The notes beneath the pieces are model-generated. The model saw nothing but the letters and a program-made list of their open reading frames with translations, had not been told where the DNA came from and ran no database searches. Positions 41,757 to 53,270 of a stretch of DNA of 64,000 nt are shown here, in pieces. The stretch's first letter is position 1; each line of letters begins with the position of its first letter. Source of the DNA: Styela clava (taxonomy: Eukaryota > Chordata > Ascidiacea > Stolidobranchia > Styelidae); assembly GCF_964204865.1 (NCBI RefSeq), contig NC_135261.1, positions 1,860,001 through 1,924,000 of the forward strand, given 5' to 3'. Position numbers and translations under genes: made by a program.

Positions 41757-44552
41757 GGACCTTTCCCCGACATCAAAACATCCGTATTCTCAACCAATCA
41801 CAAGCGAGCAGATGTAAACAAACATTCTTCGCTGAAAAGTCGCTCAGACAACTTTAGACGCGTCCCGCACAGGTTGCTGGCGGTTTAGGCAGGTCTTTGT
41901 CCTTTTTTTCGCTTTTTGTTTTGTTCACAGGGCTGCGATAATTAGAAAGCTGTAATACTGTATGTTACTTGTTGCAAATCACGTTTACGAAATATGTATA
42001 TCCATACTAAAAGGATGTACGCGCTGCATGCACCTTACAGGTACGGTACCGTACAGGTCAACCAACTGCTATTTCGAACCAAAAAATAGTAGACAGTCAT
42101 GCTGATGCAATCAAGAGTACCGGTAGCCTACCGTATGTCAGTACGGAAGAATTCGCCTTCAATACGATGTTGCATTTGCATTATTAAACAGAATCTATTA
42201 GTGAATTATTTTGGTAGACTAACTATGTGTAAACGCTGCGCATATGGTATTTGCCAGTCTGACAACCTGTACGGTGACCCTGCCGTTCAAATGGAGTAGG
42301 ATTTGTGCCTTTTCCGAAGCCACATAGTGACCGCCAAAAAGCAATGAGGTGGATAAAGGAATGCAACAGGATTCACAGTCAATTCAACCTAGGAAAAATT
42401 ACCTATGGTATATATTCAATATGTTAATTCTTATATGAAATGAATTTTCATACAAGCAATGCGTTCCATCATGCATTTTCATGGAGGCGATTAACCAACT
42501 GATGAATACCTTGACCCTATATCAGATTCTTGTCGCCCAACAGAAGAGGACCATCAAATTGTGAGGTAAGGATTACTTATACCATAATTTTACTTTGGAT
42601 CATAATTTAACAGGATCTATCACCAGATACTTCATTTGATACAGAGACATGGGAATCTGATGAAAGTGAGAAAGGATTGTCAAGGATCTAACCAGATCTG
42701 CCCCCAGACTCTTTAGTTGAAACTACCTCGAGTGCCGCTGATGAAAATGACAGCGCTTTGTCAGACAGCTGAAAAATGTAAGCAAGCATCATCATCATTT
42801 TATTTTGGTTCTCTGGCATAAAACAACACAAAAAGCCAACATACAAACAAAATGCAGAGAAAACTGGAAGTCGAGCATAACTTAAAATAGATTTCAAAAA
42901 GTACGCGGCTACCCACCAGAAAAAGAAATAATAATAATAAAAGGGCACGAAAGAATTAACAAGATTCAGAATCGGGCAACACTTTTAACGTAATTCAAAA
43001 TGAGAAAACACATACTTCTTCCAGCATTGGTGTCATATTTGCTAACTGTAAATATGATGAATAAAGAAGGAAAATCAATATTGAAGACTTGGGACTTCAT
43101 GCAGAATCTTTTACAATCCATTGGTGATAAAATGATGTTACTTTATGGAGTATGCTCCGCATGTATGCCATGTCTGGTGTGACCCTGGTGATCGTAATAT
43201 AATTTTTTGTGCGGACTGCAAAGTCACACCAAGCTGCTCCTGATACCAGAAGTTGGCCCTGCACTTTGTAGTAACTGTGGTGTGTGATATATACTTATTT
43301 TGCATTTATCACTGTCATATAAATTGCAACTTGTTCATAATCATCCGATAACTTTAGAACCGAACCAAGTGGTGGGTGTTTGCCATCTGACTATATAACA
43401 ATGAGGTAACGTTAGTGCTCAGCGAGCGCAATTCTTCCATATTATCAGGAGATGAAACCAGACAGTTTTATTAAAATAACTCAGCAGTAAAATCATTGTG
43501 ATACATTATGTCTGTCAATGGAATTGTGAAATGAATTTAATTCTATTATTTTGACGTTCCATTGTTGTGCCTAAAAGCATATATGTATAATTTGTAGTAA
43601 TTTTCTTGGATTTACTTGCTTGTTCCTTCATCATATTTTTTTTATAATCTGTTATATTCTATTTCTACACTACACTGAATGAATAAACTATATTGTAAAA
43701 CCTATCTTTCAATAGTATATTTGCACCCATCAGGCTGAGCTAATAAATCTGTGTTTCTATGATAGGACATAAACTTAAGTGCCCTCACTGTGCCTAGGCC
43801 TAGCATGTACAAATTGCATCAGAGACTTGGTGACTACCCAGCGACACCACTATTTGAAGATGTGGTGGCAGAGACTCCTGAACTTATCTATAGCACTTGG
43901 CTTTGAACTCCAGCGTTGAACCAAGATTGACGATTGAACGAACCATCATGAATGTATCTGAAAAAAATATTCATCTGTTCATAATTACAGATTGCTGCAG
44001 TTTGTGCAATGTTTCTAGAAAATGTATTTAAAAGACTTTTTAAACTGCCCCTGCATTTCATTTGTTTCTATACTAAACCCACAAATTCAGTCCTAACTTG
44101 GGACGTTATCTATTAGTCTATGAACCATGGGATACGGTACCGGTTGTCACGCAGGTCTCTCAGTCTTCTGACATTCTTCAACCATATAAGTTTAAATATC
44201 ACCTTTCAATGAAAAGTTTTGTATCCTTCTCCAGCTGGTGGAAAGAAAAGTTCTTGGGGAATCAAGTCCATTGAAAAGGGATTCCATTTTTGTATGTTAA
44301 ATAGGCTTTTGGAACTAAGTCAGGTACGGTAACGGCAATGTGAAGGCGGAATAACGTTAATAATTGATCACTTGACAATATGTTATAACTTCAGGAGCAC
44401 GAAAATACCGCCATCATCAGTGAAATGCCATCCGAAGGCCTTCAAAACGAGCAACGTACCACTCTATCGCCCTACGCAAGCCTGAATATTTGCAATGTTT
44501 GTTTGAGCGACCAAAATCAAAACAATAAAGGTCAAAGGTCGGAGAAAGGTCC
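41757..44552 (+). mobile_element. THAP-bearing DNA transposon (ISL2EU-like) in the 5S array
   Basis: 2796 bp with 15-bp inverted ends ggacctttccccgac and gtcggagaaaggtcc (one mismatch). It is flanked by AT on both sides. Other spacers give the empty site ttcgaatagtaat, proving a 2-bp AT duplication. Two-bp AT TSDs are, to my knowledge, typical of the ISL2EU superfamily. It contains a broken THAP-domain gene (42226-43260) but no readable DDE core. The rest is A+T-rich with small frames only. A shorter relative with the same left end is at 63108-63584. Confidence 0.88.
42226..43260 (+). pseudogene. Broken THAP-domain gene inside the transposon
   Basis: From an ATG the frame reads MCKRCAYGICQSDNLYGDP, stops, then continues as FVPFPKPHSDRQKAMRWIKE ... 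HSQFNLGKIT. This is a THAP zinc finger with the CxxC-like start, the FP-P motif and the conserved W. The C-x2-H part is degraded. Next comes PTDEYLDPISDS, a short GT-AG intron (42566-42613), then an acidic stretch (TETWESDESE ... ETTSSAADENDS) in a shifted frame. THAP fingers bind transposon ends in several families. Stops and frameshifts show that it no longer encodes a full protein. Confidence 0.7.
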
Positions 44553-44948
44553 ATAGTAATATTCAACACATATGGATTATTAGGAAAGGTGCACTTTCTT
44601 TTCGGCATTTTAAATAATTTAACAGCAGTACAGATAATGTTTGATGCTAAATTGACGTATTAATACCTATGACATAACAAGATAGTGTTGTCTCCCACGG
44701 AACTGGTGAAGTGAGTCGCAAACCATTGATAAACTTCCCCATTTATTAAAAAAAATTGTATTGATATTTAATAAACAAAATTTATTTATTTCTGCATGAC
44801 CGGAACATTTAAGCTCACTGGACGGAACGCCGAAATAGCCTCTATAAATCGCGGCTGTCGCGCCACCGGGATGTATGTATATAACCCATGCGTGCTGTTC
44901 GCAAGTTTTCATTCTTAGCTAAATCGTATCTAGTTTCCTAGTTTTATT

Positions 44949-45058
44949 GGTGCTCCCGAAGTATGTGTAACAAAATGGCGCACAGCCTTCACATAGAATG
45001 TGTGTCAGGTTATGGTTCAGGTTGTGCGTCATCTTGGTACACAAACTTCCTAAGCGCT
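44949..45058. mobile_element. Foldback MITE in 5S spacer 4 (type A)
   Basis: The same element and site as in spacer 1. The right arm ends 'cttcctaagcgct'. Confidence 0.83.
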
Positions 45059-45567
45059 ATTTTTAGAATTATATATACGAGGAAAAATTAAAATCAAAGA
45101 GTCGGAATTATTCTATGAACTCAGAATACCCGGGGTGACGAGGTGTAGTTTTCTTATTTGTAGATGTCTTTAAAGCTTGTGGCAACTCAACAATTTATGT
45201 TAAGAACATTGAAGCCATGACTCATAAGCCTTTTTTTCGAATCGTGACTCTAGGAAGTTTCCTTCATACTGTGTCATTGAAAAATTGCTGATGTACATTT
45301 TTAGTTTTTTCGTGATTTAGCGCTTACAAACTAGTTTACAAGTTCGAAACAATCCACTTTATTCAAAATATAAAAGCTACATCTCATTTAAGTGTACTGA
45401 TAGTCTATTTTAACATTGTGTATCGCAAATTTGGGAGACTGATATTTTACAACTTTAACCTAACCAAAATCATTTGTTTGTAAATTAGGCAAATGATAAT
45501 CCTGTACGGACTGACTACAAACCCGTAATTAAATGTCCCAAATCAATATGCTTTGTAAATATCAAAA

Positions 45568-45685
45568 GCCTACGGCACCCGGTATTCCCAGCCGGTCACC
45601 CATGCAAGTACTAACCGAGCCCGACGTTGCTTAACTTCCGAGATCGAACGAGATCGGGTGTATTCAACGTGGTATGGTCGTAGGC
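45568..45685 (-). rRNA. 5S ribosomal RNA, copy 5
   Basis: 118 nt, identical to copy 1, with TTTT downstream and upstream box TATAAATA. The spacer on its 5' side (spacer 5) is an A/B mosaic: A-like near the gene, B-like beyond about 46150. Confidence 0.97.
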
Positions 45686-46421
45686 GGTATCGAAGCTTCC
45701 TATTCGGCTATTTATATTTAGGTTTTGCGTTAGAAACGAGAGATCGACGAAAGTTTAAAACGAGAGACCGATGGAGCGTAAAGGGTAGGATTTACAGTAA
45801 TGGCACGTCTGCCTTAATTTTTTACGTATTTTTCACAGAAATAAGAAAAAGCACATCGGTAAATGTCTGAAATTAGACGAAAGCCTGCAAGTAGGCTTAC
45901 CATATATGTGAAACAAAATACTTAGACGGTTCGAATAGTAATATTCAACACATATGGATTATTAGGAAAGGTGCATTTTCTATTCGGCGTTTTAAATAAT
46001 TTAGCAGCAGTACAGATTATGTTTGATGCTAAATTGACGTATTAATACCTATGACATAACAAGATAGTGTTGTCTCCCACGGAACTGGTGAAGTGAGTCG
46101 CAAACCAATAATAAACTTCCCCATTTATTAAAAAAAATTGTATTGATATTTAATAAACAAGAAAAACTTATTTCTGCATGACCGGAACATTTAAGCTCAC
46201 CGGACAGAACGCCGAAATAGCCTCTATAAATAGCGACTGTCGCGCCTTAACGGGGATGTATGTATATAACCCATGCGTGTTTTTCTTCTTAGCTGAATCG
46301 TATCTAAAATCAATGAATCAGAATTATTCTCTGAACTTAGAATACACGGATTGACTAGATTTAGTTTTGTTATTTGTAGATGTCTTTAAAGCTTGTGGCC
46401 ACCCAACAAGTTATGTTAGAA

Positions 46422-46710
46422 AAGAGGTGGGCACGGCTTGTAACCATAGTCAAGAATTGTGCCAACCTAGACTGGCGGGCTATGTGAGTGTGACGTAAAA
46501 TGTTACATTTTATGAACAGTACATACAGTGTTACGAAAGCAAAATTGGAAAACAATAAGCCTCGTGCCTAAACTAAATTTAAACACAATCTCAACAAATT
46601 TTTTTTTTTTTTACTTTGGTTTTAGTTTGGTTGTGGCAGCGTCAGGCGGGTCAGATTGAATTACCAAACAAGCCGGATTTGGCACGCAGGCCGTACTTTG
46701 CCCATGTTCG
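46422..46710. mobile_element. hAT-type MITE in 5S spacer 5 (type B)
   Basis: 289 bp with ends aagaggtgggcacggc and gccgtactttgcccatgttcg. The flanks tgttagaa and tgttagga are an 8-bp duplication. Type-A spacers carry the uninterrupted site ttatgttaagaacattga. It is the same family as 11121-11396. Confidence 0.88.
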
Positions 46711-47076
46711 TGTTAGGAGCTTTGAAGCCATAAGCCTTTTTCCGAATCTTGACCCTAGAAAGTTTTCCTTCATACTTTGTCTTTGTAAAATATTTGTTGA
46801 CCATTTTTGGGTGTGTCCGCGATTTAGCGCTTACAAACTGGTTTACAAGTTCGAAACAATTATATAGATTCAAAATAATAAAGCTACATGTCATTTAAGT
46901 GTTCTGGTTGTCGATTTTAACATTGTGCATCGCAGATTTATGGGACTGATATTTTACAACTTTAAACTGCACCAAAATCATTTCGTTTGTAATTTAAGAA
47001 AATTATAATCCCGTCCGGACACACTACAAACCCGTAATTAAATGTTCCAAATCAATATGCTTTGTAAAAATCAAAA

Positions 47077-47194
47077 GCCTACGGCACCCGGTATTCCCAG
47101 CCGGTCACCCATGCAAGTACTAACCGAGCCCGACGTTGCTTAACTTCCGAGATCGAACGAGATCGGGTGTATTCAACGTGGTATGGTCGTAGGC
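47077..47194 (-). rRNA. 5S ribosomal RNA, copy 6
   Basis: 118 nt, identical to copy 1, with TTTT downstream. The spacer on its 5' side (spacer 6) is type B and lacks the 'aagtctgccttaa' to 'ggtgcac' part (about 330 bp) found in other units, so the conserved flank is short. Confidence 0.97.
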
Positions 47195-47799
47195 GGTGTC
47201 GAAGCTTCCTATTCGGCTTTTTATATTTAGGTTTTGCGTTAGAAACGAGAGATCGACGAAAGTTTAAAACGAGAGACCGATGTAGCGTAAAGAGTAGGAT
47301 TTACAGTACGTACATTTTCTATTCGGCATTTTGAATAATTTAACAGCAGTACAGCTTAATGTTTGGTGCTAAACTGACGTATTATTACTTATGACATAAC
47401 AAGATAGAAGTCTCTCCCACGAAACTGGTGGAGTGAGTCGCAAACCATTAAAGGAATTTCTCATTAAATACAAAATTGTATTGATAATTAATAAACAAAA
47501 AATACTTATTTCTGCATGACCGGTACATTTAAGCTCACCGGACAGAACGCCGAAATAGCCTCTACAAATAGCAACTGTCGCGCTTTAACCGGGATGTATG
47601 TATATAACCCATGCGTGTTTTTCTTCTTAGCTGAATCGTATCTAGTTTCCTAGTTTTTTGAATGATATATACGAGGAAAAATGAAAATCAATGAATCAGA
47701 ATCATTCTCTGAACTTAGAATACCCGGGTTGACGAGATTTAGTTTTGTTATTTGTAGATGTCTTTAAAGCTTGTGGCTACCCAACAAATTATGTTAGAA

Positions 47800-48092
47800 A
47801 AGAGGTGGGCACGGCTTGGGATCGAAGTCAAAAATTGTGCCAACCTAGACTGGCGGGCAATGTGAGTGTGACGTAAAATGTTACATTTTATGAACAGTAC
47901 ATACAGTGTTACGGAAGCAAAATTGGAAAACAATAAGCCTCGTGCCTAAACTAAATTTAATCGCAATCTCAACAAATTTCTTGTTTTTTTTTTTACTTTG
48001 GTTTTAGTTCGGTTGTGGCAGCGTCAGGCGGGTCAGATTGAATTACCCAACGGGCCGGATTTGGCACGCAGGCCGTACTTTGCCCATGTTCG
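47800..48092. mobile_element. hAT-type MITE in 5S spacer 6 (type B)
   Basis: The same insertion site as in spacer 5, with flanks tgttagaa and tgttagga. Small differences from the spacer-5 copy show divergence after duplication of the unit. Confidence 0.88.
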
Positions 48093-48458
48093 TGTTAGGA
48101 GCATTGAAGCCATAAGCCTTTTTCCGAATCTTGACCCTAGAAAGTTTTCCTTCATACTTTGTCTTTGTAAAATATTTGTAGTCCATTTTTGGGTGTTTCC
48201 GCGATTTAGCTTCTAAAAACTGGTTTACAAGTTCGAAACAATTATATAGATTCAAAATATTAAAGCTACATGTCATTTGAGTGTACTGGTTATCGATTAT
48301 AACATTGTGCATCGCAGATTTGAGGGACTGATATTTTACAACTTTAAACTGCACCAAAATCATTTCGTTTGTAATTTAAGAAAATTATAATCCCGTCCGG
48401 ACAGACAACAAACCCGTAATTAAATTTCCCAAATCAATATGCTTTGTAAAAATCAAAA

Positions 48459-48576
48459 GCCTACGGCACCCGGTATTCCCAGCCGGTCACCCATGCAAGT
48501 ACTAACCGAGCCCGACGTTGCTTAACTTCCGAGATCGAACGAGATCGGGTGTATTCAACGTGGTATGGTCGTAGGC
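48459..48576 (-). rRNA. 5S ribosomal RNA, copy 7
   Basis: 118 nt, identical to copy 1, with TTTT downstream. The upstream box is changed to TATTAAAA. The spacer on its 5' side is type A. Confidence 0.97.
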
Positions 48577-49221
48577 GGTATCGAAGCTTCCTATTCGGCT
48601 TTTAATATTTAGGTTTTGCGTTAGAAACGAGAGATCGACGAAAGTTTAAAACGAGAGACCGATGTAGCGTAAAGAGTAGGATTTACAGTAATGGCAAGTC
48701 TGCCTTAATTTTTTACGTATTTTTCACAGAAGTAAGGAAAAGCACATCGGTAAATGTCTGAAATTAGACAAAAACCTGCAAGTAGGCTTACCATATATGT
48801 GAAACAAAATACTTAGACGGTTCGAATAGTAATATTCAACACATATGGATTATTAGGAAAGGTGCACTTTCTTTTCGGCATTTTAAATAATTTAACAGCA
48901 GTACAGATTATGTTTGATGCTAAATTGACGTATTAATACCTATGACATAACAAGATAGTGTTGTCTCTCACGGAACTGGTGAAGTGAGTCGCAAACCATT
49001 AATAAACTTCTCCATTTATTAAAAAAAATTGTATTGATATTTAATAAACAAAAATTATTTATTTCTTCATGACCGGAACATTTAAGCTCACTGGACGGAA
49101 CGCCGAAATAGCCTCTATAAATCGCGGCTGTCGCGCCATCGGGATGTATGTATATAACCCATACGTGCTGTTCGCAAGTTTTCATTCTTAGCTAAATCGT
49201 ATCTTGTTTCCTAGTTTTATT

Positions 49222-49331
49222 GGTGCTCCCGAAGTATGTGTAACAAAATGGCGCACAGCCTGCACATAGAATGTGTGTCAGGTTATGGCTCAGGTTGTGC
49301 GTCATCTTGGTACACATACTTCCGAAGCGCC
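49222..49331. mobile_element. Foldback MITE in 5S spacer 7 (type A)
   Basis: The same element and site as in spacer 1. This spacer as a whole is the closest match to spacer 1, including the 'gtgtaggatgtc' variant. Confidence 0.85.
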
Positions 49332-49836
49332 ATTTTTAGAATTATATATACGAGGAAAAATGAAAATCAAAGAGACAGAATTATTCTATAAACTCAGAAT
49401 ACCCGGGGTGACGAGGTGTAGGATGTCTTTAAAGCTTGTGGCAACTCAACTATTTATTTTGAGAACATTGAAGCCATGACTCATAAGCCTTCTTTCGAAT
49501 CGTAACTCTAGAAAGTTTCCTTCATACTGTGTCATTGAAAAATGGCTGATGTCCATTTTTAGTTTTTTCGCGATTTAGCGCTTACAAACTAGTTTACAAG
49601 TTCGAAACAATCCACTTCATTCAAAATATAAAAGCTACATCTCATTTAAGTGTACTGATAGTCGATTTTAACATTGTGTATCGCAGATTTGGAAACTGAT
49701 ATTTTATAACTTTAACCTAACCGAAATCATTTGTTTGTGAATTAGGCAAATGATAATCCTGTACGGACAGACTACAAACCCGTATTAAATAATTGTTAAT
49801 GTTCCGAATCAACAATGTGCTTCGTAAAAATTAAAA

Positions 49837-49954
49837 GCCTACGGCACCCGGTATTCCCAGCCGGTCACCCATGCAAGTACTAACCGAGCCCGACGTTGCT
49901 TAACTTCCGAGATCGAACGAGATCGGGTGTATTCAACGTGGTATGGTCGTAGGC
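49837..49954 (-). rRNA. 5S ribosomal RNA, copy 8
   Basis: 118 nt, identical to copy 1. The downstream flank reads TTTTAATTTTTACG, a distinct 3' flank shared only with copy 9, so copies 8 and 9 form a sublineage. Confidence 0.97.
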
Positions 49955-50599
49955 GGTATCGAAGCTTCCTATTCGGCTTTTTATATTTAGCTTTTGCGTT
50001 AGAAACGAGAGATCAACGAAAGTTTAAAACGAGAGACCGATGGAGCGTAAAGAGTAGGATTTACAGTAATGGCAGGTCTGCCTTAATTTTTAACGTATTT
50101 TTCACAGAAGTAAGAAAAAGCCCATCGGTAAATGTCTGAAATTAGACAAAAACCTGCAAGTAGGCTTACCATATATGTGAAACAAAATACTAAGACGGTT
50201 CGAATAGTAATATTCCACACATATGGATTATTGGGAAAGGTGCACTTTCTTTTCGGCGTTTTAAATAATTTAACAGCAGTACAGATTATGTTTGATGCTA
50301 AATTGACGTATTAATACCTATGACATAACAAGATAGTGTTGTCTCCCACGGAACTGGTGAAGTGAGTCGCAAACCATTAATAAACTTCTCCATTTATTAA
50401 AAAAAATTGTATTGATATTTAATAAACAAAAATTATTTATTTCGGCATGACCGGAACATTTAAGCTCACTGGACGGAACGCCGAAATAGCCTCTATAAAT
50501 CGCGGCTGTCGCGCCACCGGGATGTATGTATATAATCCATGCGTGCTGTTCGCAAGTTTTCATTCTTAGCTAAATCGTATCTAGTTTCCTAGTTTTATT

Positions 50600-50709
50600 G
50601 GTGCTCCCGAAGTATGCGTAACAAAATGGCGCACAGCCTGCACATAGAATGTGTGTCAGGTTATGGTTCAGGTTGTGCGTCATCTTGGTACACATACTTC
50701 CGAAGCGCC
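50600..50709. mobile_element. Foldback MITE in 5S spacer 8 (type A)
   Basis: The same element and site as in spacer 1. The left arm has 'gtatgcgtaac' where the others have 'gtatgtgtaac'. Confidence 0.85.
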
Positions 50710-51229
50710 ATTTTTAGAATTATATATACGAGGAAAAATGAAAATCAAAGAGTCAGAATTATTCTATGAACTCAGAATACCCGGGGTGACGAGGTGTAGT
50801 TTTCTTATTTGTAGATGTCTTTAAAGCTTGTGGAAACTCAACAATTTATGTTAAGAACATTGAAGCCATGACTCATGAGCATTCTTTCGAATCGTGACTC
50901 TAGAAAGTTTCCTTCATACTGTGTCATTGAAAAATTGCTGATGTACATTTTTAGTTTTTTCGTGATTTAGCGCTTACAAACTAGTTTACAAGTTCGAAAC
51001 AATCCACTTTATTCAAAATATAAAAGCTACATCTGATTTAAGTGTACTGATAGTCTATTTTAACATTGTGTATCGCAAATTTGGGAGACTGATATTTTAC
51101 AACTTTAACCTAACCGAAATCATTTGTTTGTGAATTAGGCAAATGATAATCCTGTACGGACAGGCTACAAACCCGTATTAAATAATTGTTAATGTTCCGA
51201 ATCAACAATGTGCTTCGCAAAAATTAAAA

Positions 51230-51347
51230 GCCTACGGCACCCGGTATTCCCAGCCGGTCACCCATGCAAGTACTAACCGAGCCCGACGTTGCTTAACTTC
51301 CGAGATCGAACGAGATCGGGTGTATTCAACGTGGTATGGTCGTAGGC
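51230..51347 (-). rRNA. 5S ribosomal RNA, copy 9
   Basis: 118 nt, identical to copy 1, with the same unusual 3' flank as copy 8. The spacer on its 5' side is type B and the longest in the array. Confidence 0.97.
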
Positions 51348-52101
51348 GGTATCGAAGCTTCCTATTCGGCTTTTTATATTTAGGTTTTGCGTTAGAAACG
51401 AGATATCGACGAAAGTTTAAAACGAGAGACCGATGTAGCGTAAAGAGTAGGATTTACAGTGATGGCAAGTTTGACTTTTTTTTTTCCGTATTTTTCAAAG
51501 AATAAGAAAAAGAACATCGGTAAATGTCTGAAATTAGACAAAAAACTGCAAGTAGGCTTAACATATATGTGAAACAAAATACTTAGACGGTTCGAATAGT
51601 AATATTCAACATATATGGACATTAGTTATATCCAAATCATTGGGAAAACGTACATTTCTATTCGGCATTTTGAATAATTTAACAGCAGTACAGCTTAATG
51701 TTTGATGCTAAACTGACGTATTAATACTTATGACATAACAAGATAGAAGTCTCTCCCACGAAACTGGTGGAGTGAGTCGCAAACCATTAAATAAATTTCT
51801 CATTAAATACAAAAATGTATTGATTATTAATAATAAACAAAAAATACTTATTTCTGCATGACCAGAACATTTAAGCTCACCGGACAGAACGCCGAAATAG
51901 CCTCTATAAATAGCGACTGTCGCGCCTTAACGGGGATGTATGTATATAACCCATGCGTGTTTTTCTTCTTAGCTGAATCGTATCTAAAATCAATGAATCA
52001 GAATTATTCTCTGAACTTAGAATACCCGGGTTGACGAGGTTTAGTTTTGTTATTTGTAGATGTCTTTAAAGCTTGTGGCTACCCAACAAATTATGTTACA
52101 A

Positions 52102-52393
52102 AAGAGGTGGGCATGGCTTGGGATCGTAGTCAAGAATTGTGCCAACCTAGACTGGCGGGCCATGTGAGTGTGACGTAAAATGTTACATTTTATGAACAGT
52201 ACATACAGTGTTACAAAAGCAAAATTGGAAAACAATAAGCCTCGTGCCTAAACTAAATTTAATCGCAATCTCAACAAATTTTTTTTTTTTTTTTCACTAT
52301 GGTTTTAGTTCGGTTGTGGCAGCGTCAGGCGGGTCAGATTGAATTACCCAACGGGCCGGATTCGGCACGCAAGCCGTACTTTGCTCATGTTTG
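52102..52393. mobile_element. hAT-type MITE in 5S spacer 9 (type B)
   Basis: The same insertion site as in spacers 5 and 6. Flanks tgttacaa and tgttagga. Confidence 0.86.
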
Positions 52394-52759
52394 TGTTAGG
52401 AGCATTGAAGCCATAAGCCTTTTTCCGAATCTTGACCCTAGAATGTTTTCCTTCATACTTTGTCTTTGTAAAATATTTGTTGTCCATTTTTGGGTGTTTC
52501 CGCGATTTAGCTTCTAAAAACTGGTTTACAAGTTCGAAACAATTATATAGATTCAAAATAATAAAGCTACATGTCATTTGAGTGTACTGGTTATCGATTA
52601 TAACATTGTGCATCGCAGATTTGGGGGACTGATATTTTACAACTTTAAACTGCACCAAAATCATTTCGTTTGTAATTTAAGAAAATTATAATCCCGTCCG
52701 GACAGACTACAAACCCGTAATTAAATGTCCCAAATCAATATGCTTTGTAAAAATCAAAA

Positions 52760-52877
52760 GCCTACGGCACCCGGTATTCCCAGCCGGTCACCCATGCAAG
52801 TACTAACCGAGCCCGACGTTGCTTAACTTCCGAGATCGAACGAGATCGGGTGTATTCAACGTGGTATGGTCGTAGGC
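52760..52877 (-). rRNA. 5S ribosomal RNA, copy 10 (last in array)
   Basis: 118 nt, identical to copy 1, with TTTT downstream. The TATA-like box and about 100 bp of 5' flank are kept. After 'agagaccgatggagcgtaat' the homology ends and single-copy sequence begins, so this is the edge of the array. Confidence 0.97.
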
Positions 52878-53064
52878 GGTATCGAGGCTTCCTATTCGGC
52901 TTTTTATATTTAGGTTTTGCGTTCGAAACGAGAGATCGACGAAAGTTTAAAACGAGAGACCGATGGAGCGTAATGCGTAAGATATACCTCATTTCGTGGA
53001 ATCATTCCAGCCAAATTTATTGGATATATCCGCCACCTGTACATGGCTGAAAACATGAAAAAAT

Positions 53065-53270
53065 GGTACTCCCGTAGTATGCGTACCAGGTTAGGGTTGG
53101 GCCATAATTTTATTCCGATTTTTCCTATTTTGGTTCTATTTCGCGTTCGGGGACTGTCTGTGTTAGCTAAATCAATATTCCCCCTGCCTATATGTTTCAG
53201 TCCCTTTACAGAACTCGATGTAAAGTAGGCGAACAAAATTAATTACCACCATATTGGTATACATACTTAG
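53065..53270 (-). mobile_element. MITE family R2 next to the array edge
   Basis: Starts ggtactcccgtagtatgcgt and ends near tggtatacatacttag, with the full R2 interior. It lies about 90 bp beyond the end of the 5S array. Confidence 0.75.

Larger units (their letters stand above)
36850..52975 (-). repeat. Tandem 5S rDNA array, ten units
   Basis: Ten 118-bp 5S genes on the minus strand are separated by long spacers, with start-to-start spacings of about 1378, 1390, 1473, 4180 (1384 without an insertion), 1509, 1382, 1378, 1393 and 1530 bp. Spacers are of type A (foldback MITE present) or type B (hAT MITE present). The left edge lies near 36850, where homology to the spacer begins. The right edge is near 52975, where the 5' flank of the last gene breaks off. 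Frames recurring in each unit, such as those starting MYSTWYGRRR or MKTC, come from rDNA and spacer and are not proteins. Confidence 0.95.

Noticed and set aside
41757-44552. TA target duplication (Tc1/mariner) for the 5S-array transposon
   Set aside because: The empty site ttcgaatagtaat compared with the filled site leaves exactly AT duplicated. No placement of the ends gives TA on both sides.
36850-52975. CRISPR-like or bacterial repeat array
   Set aside because: The repeat is a 5S rRNA gene with Pol III signals, in units of 1.4 kb. There are no short repeats with unique spacers, and the surroundings are eukaryotic.
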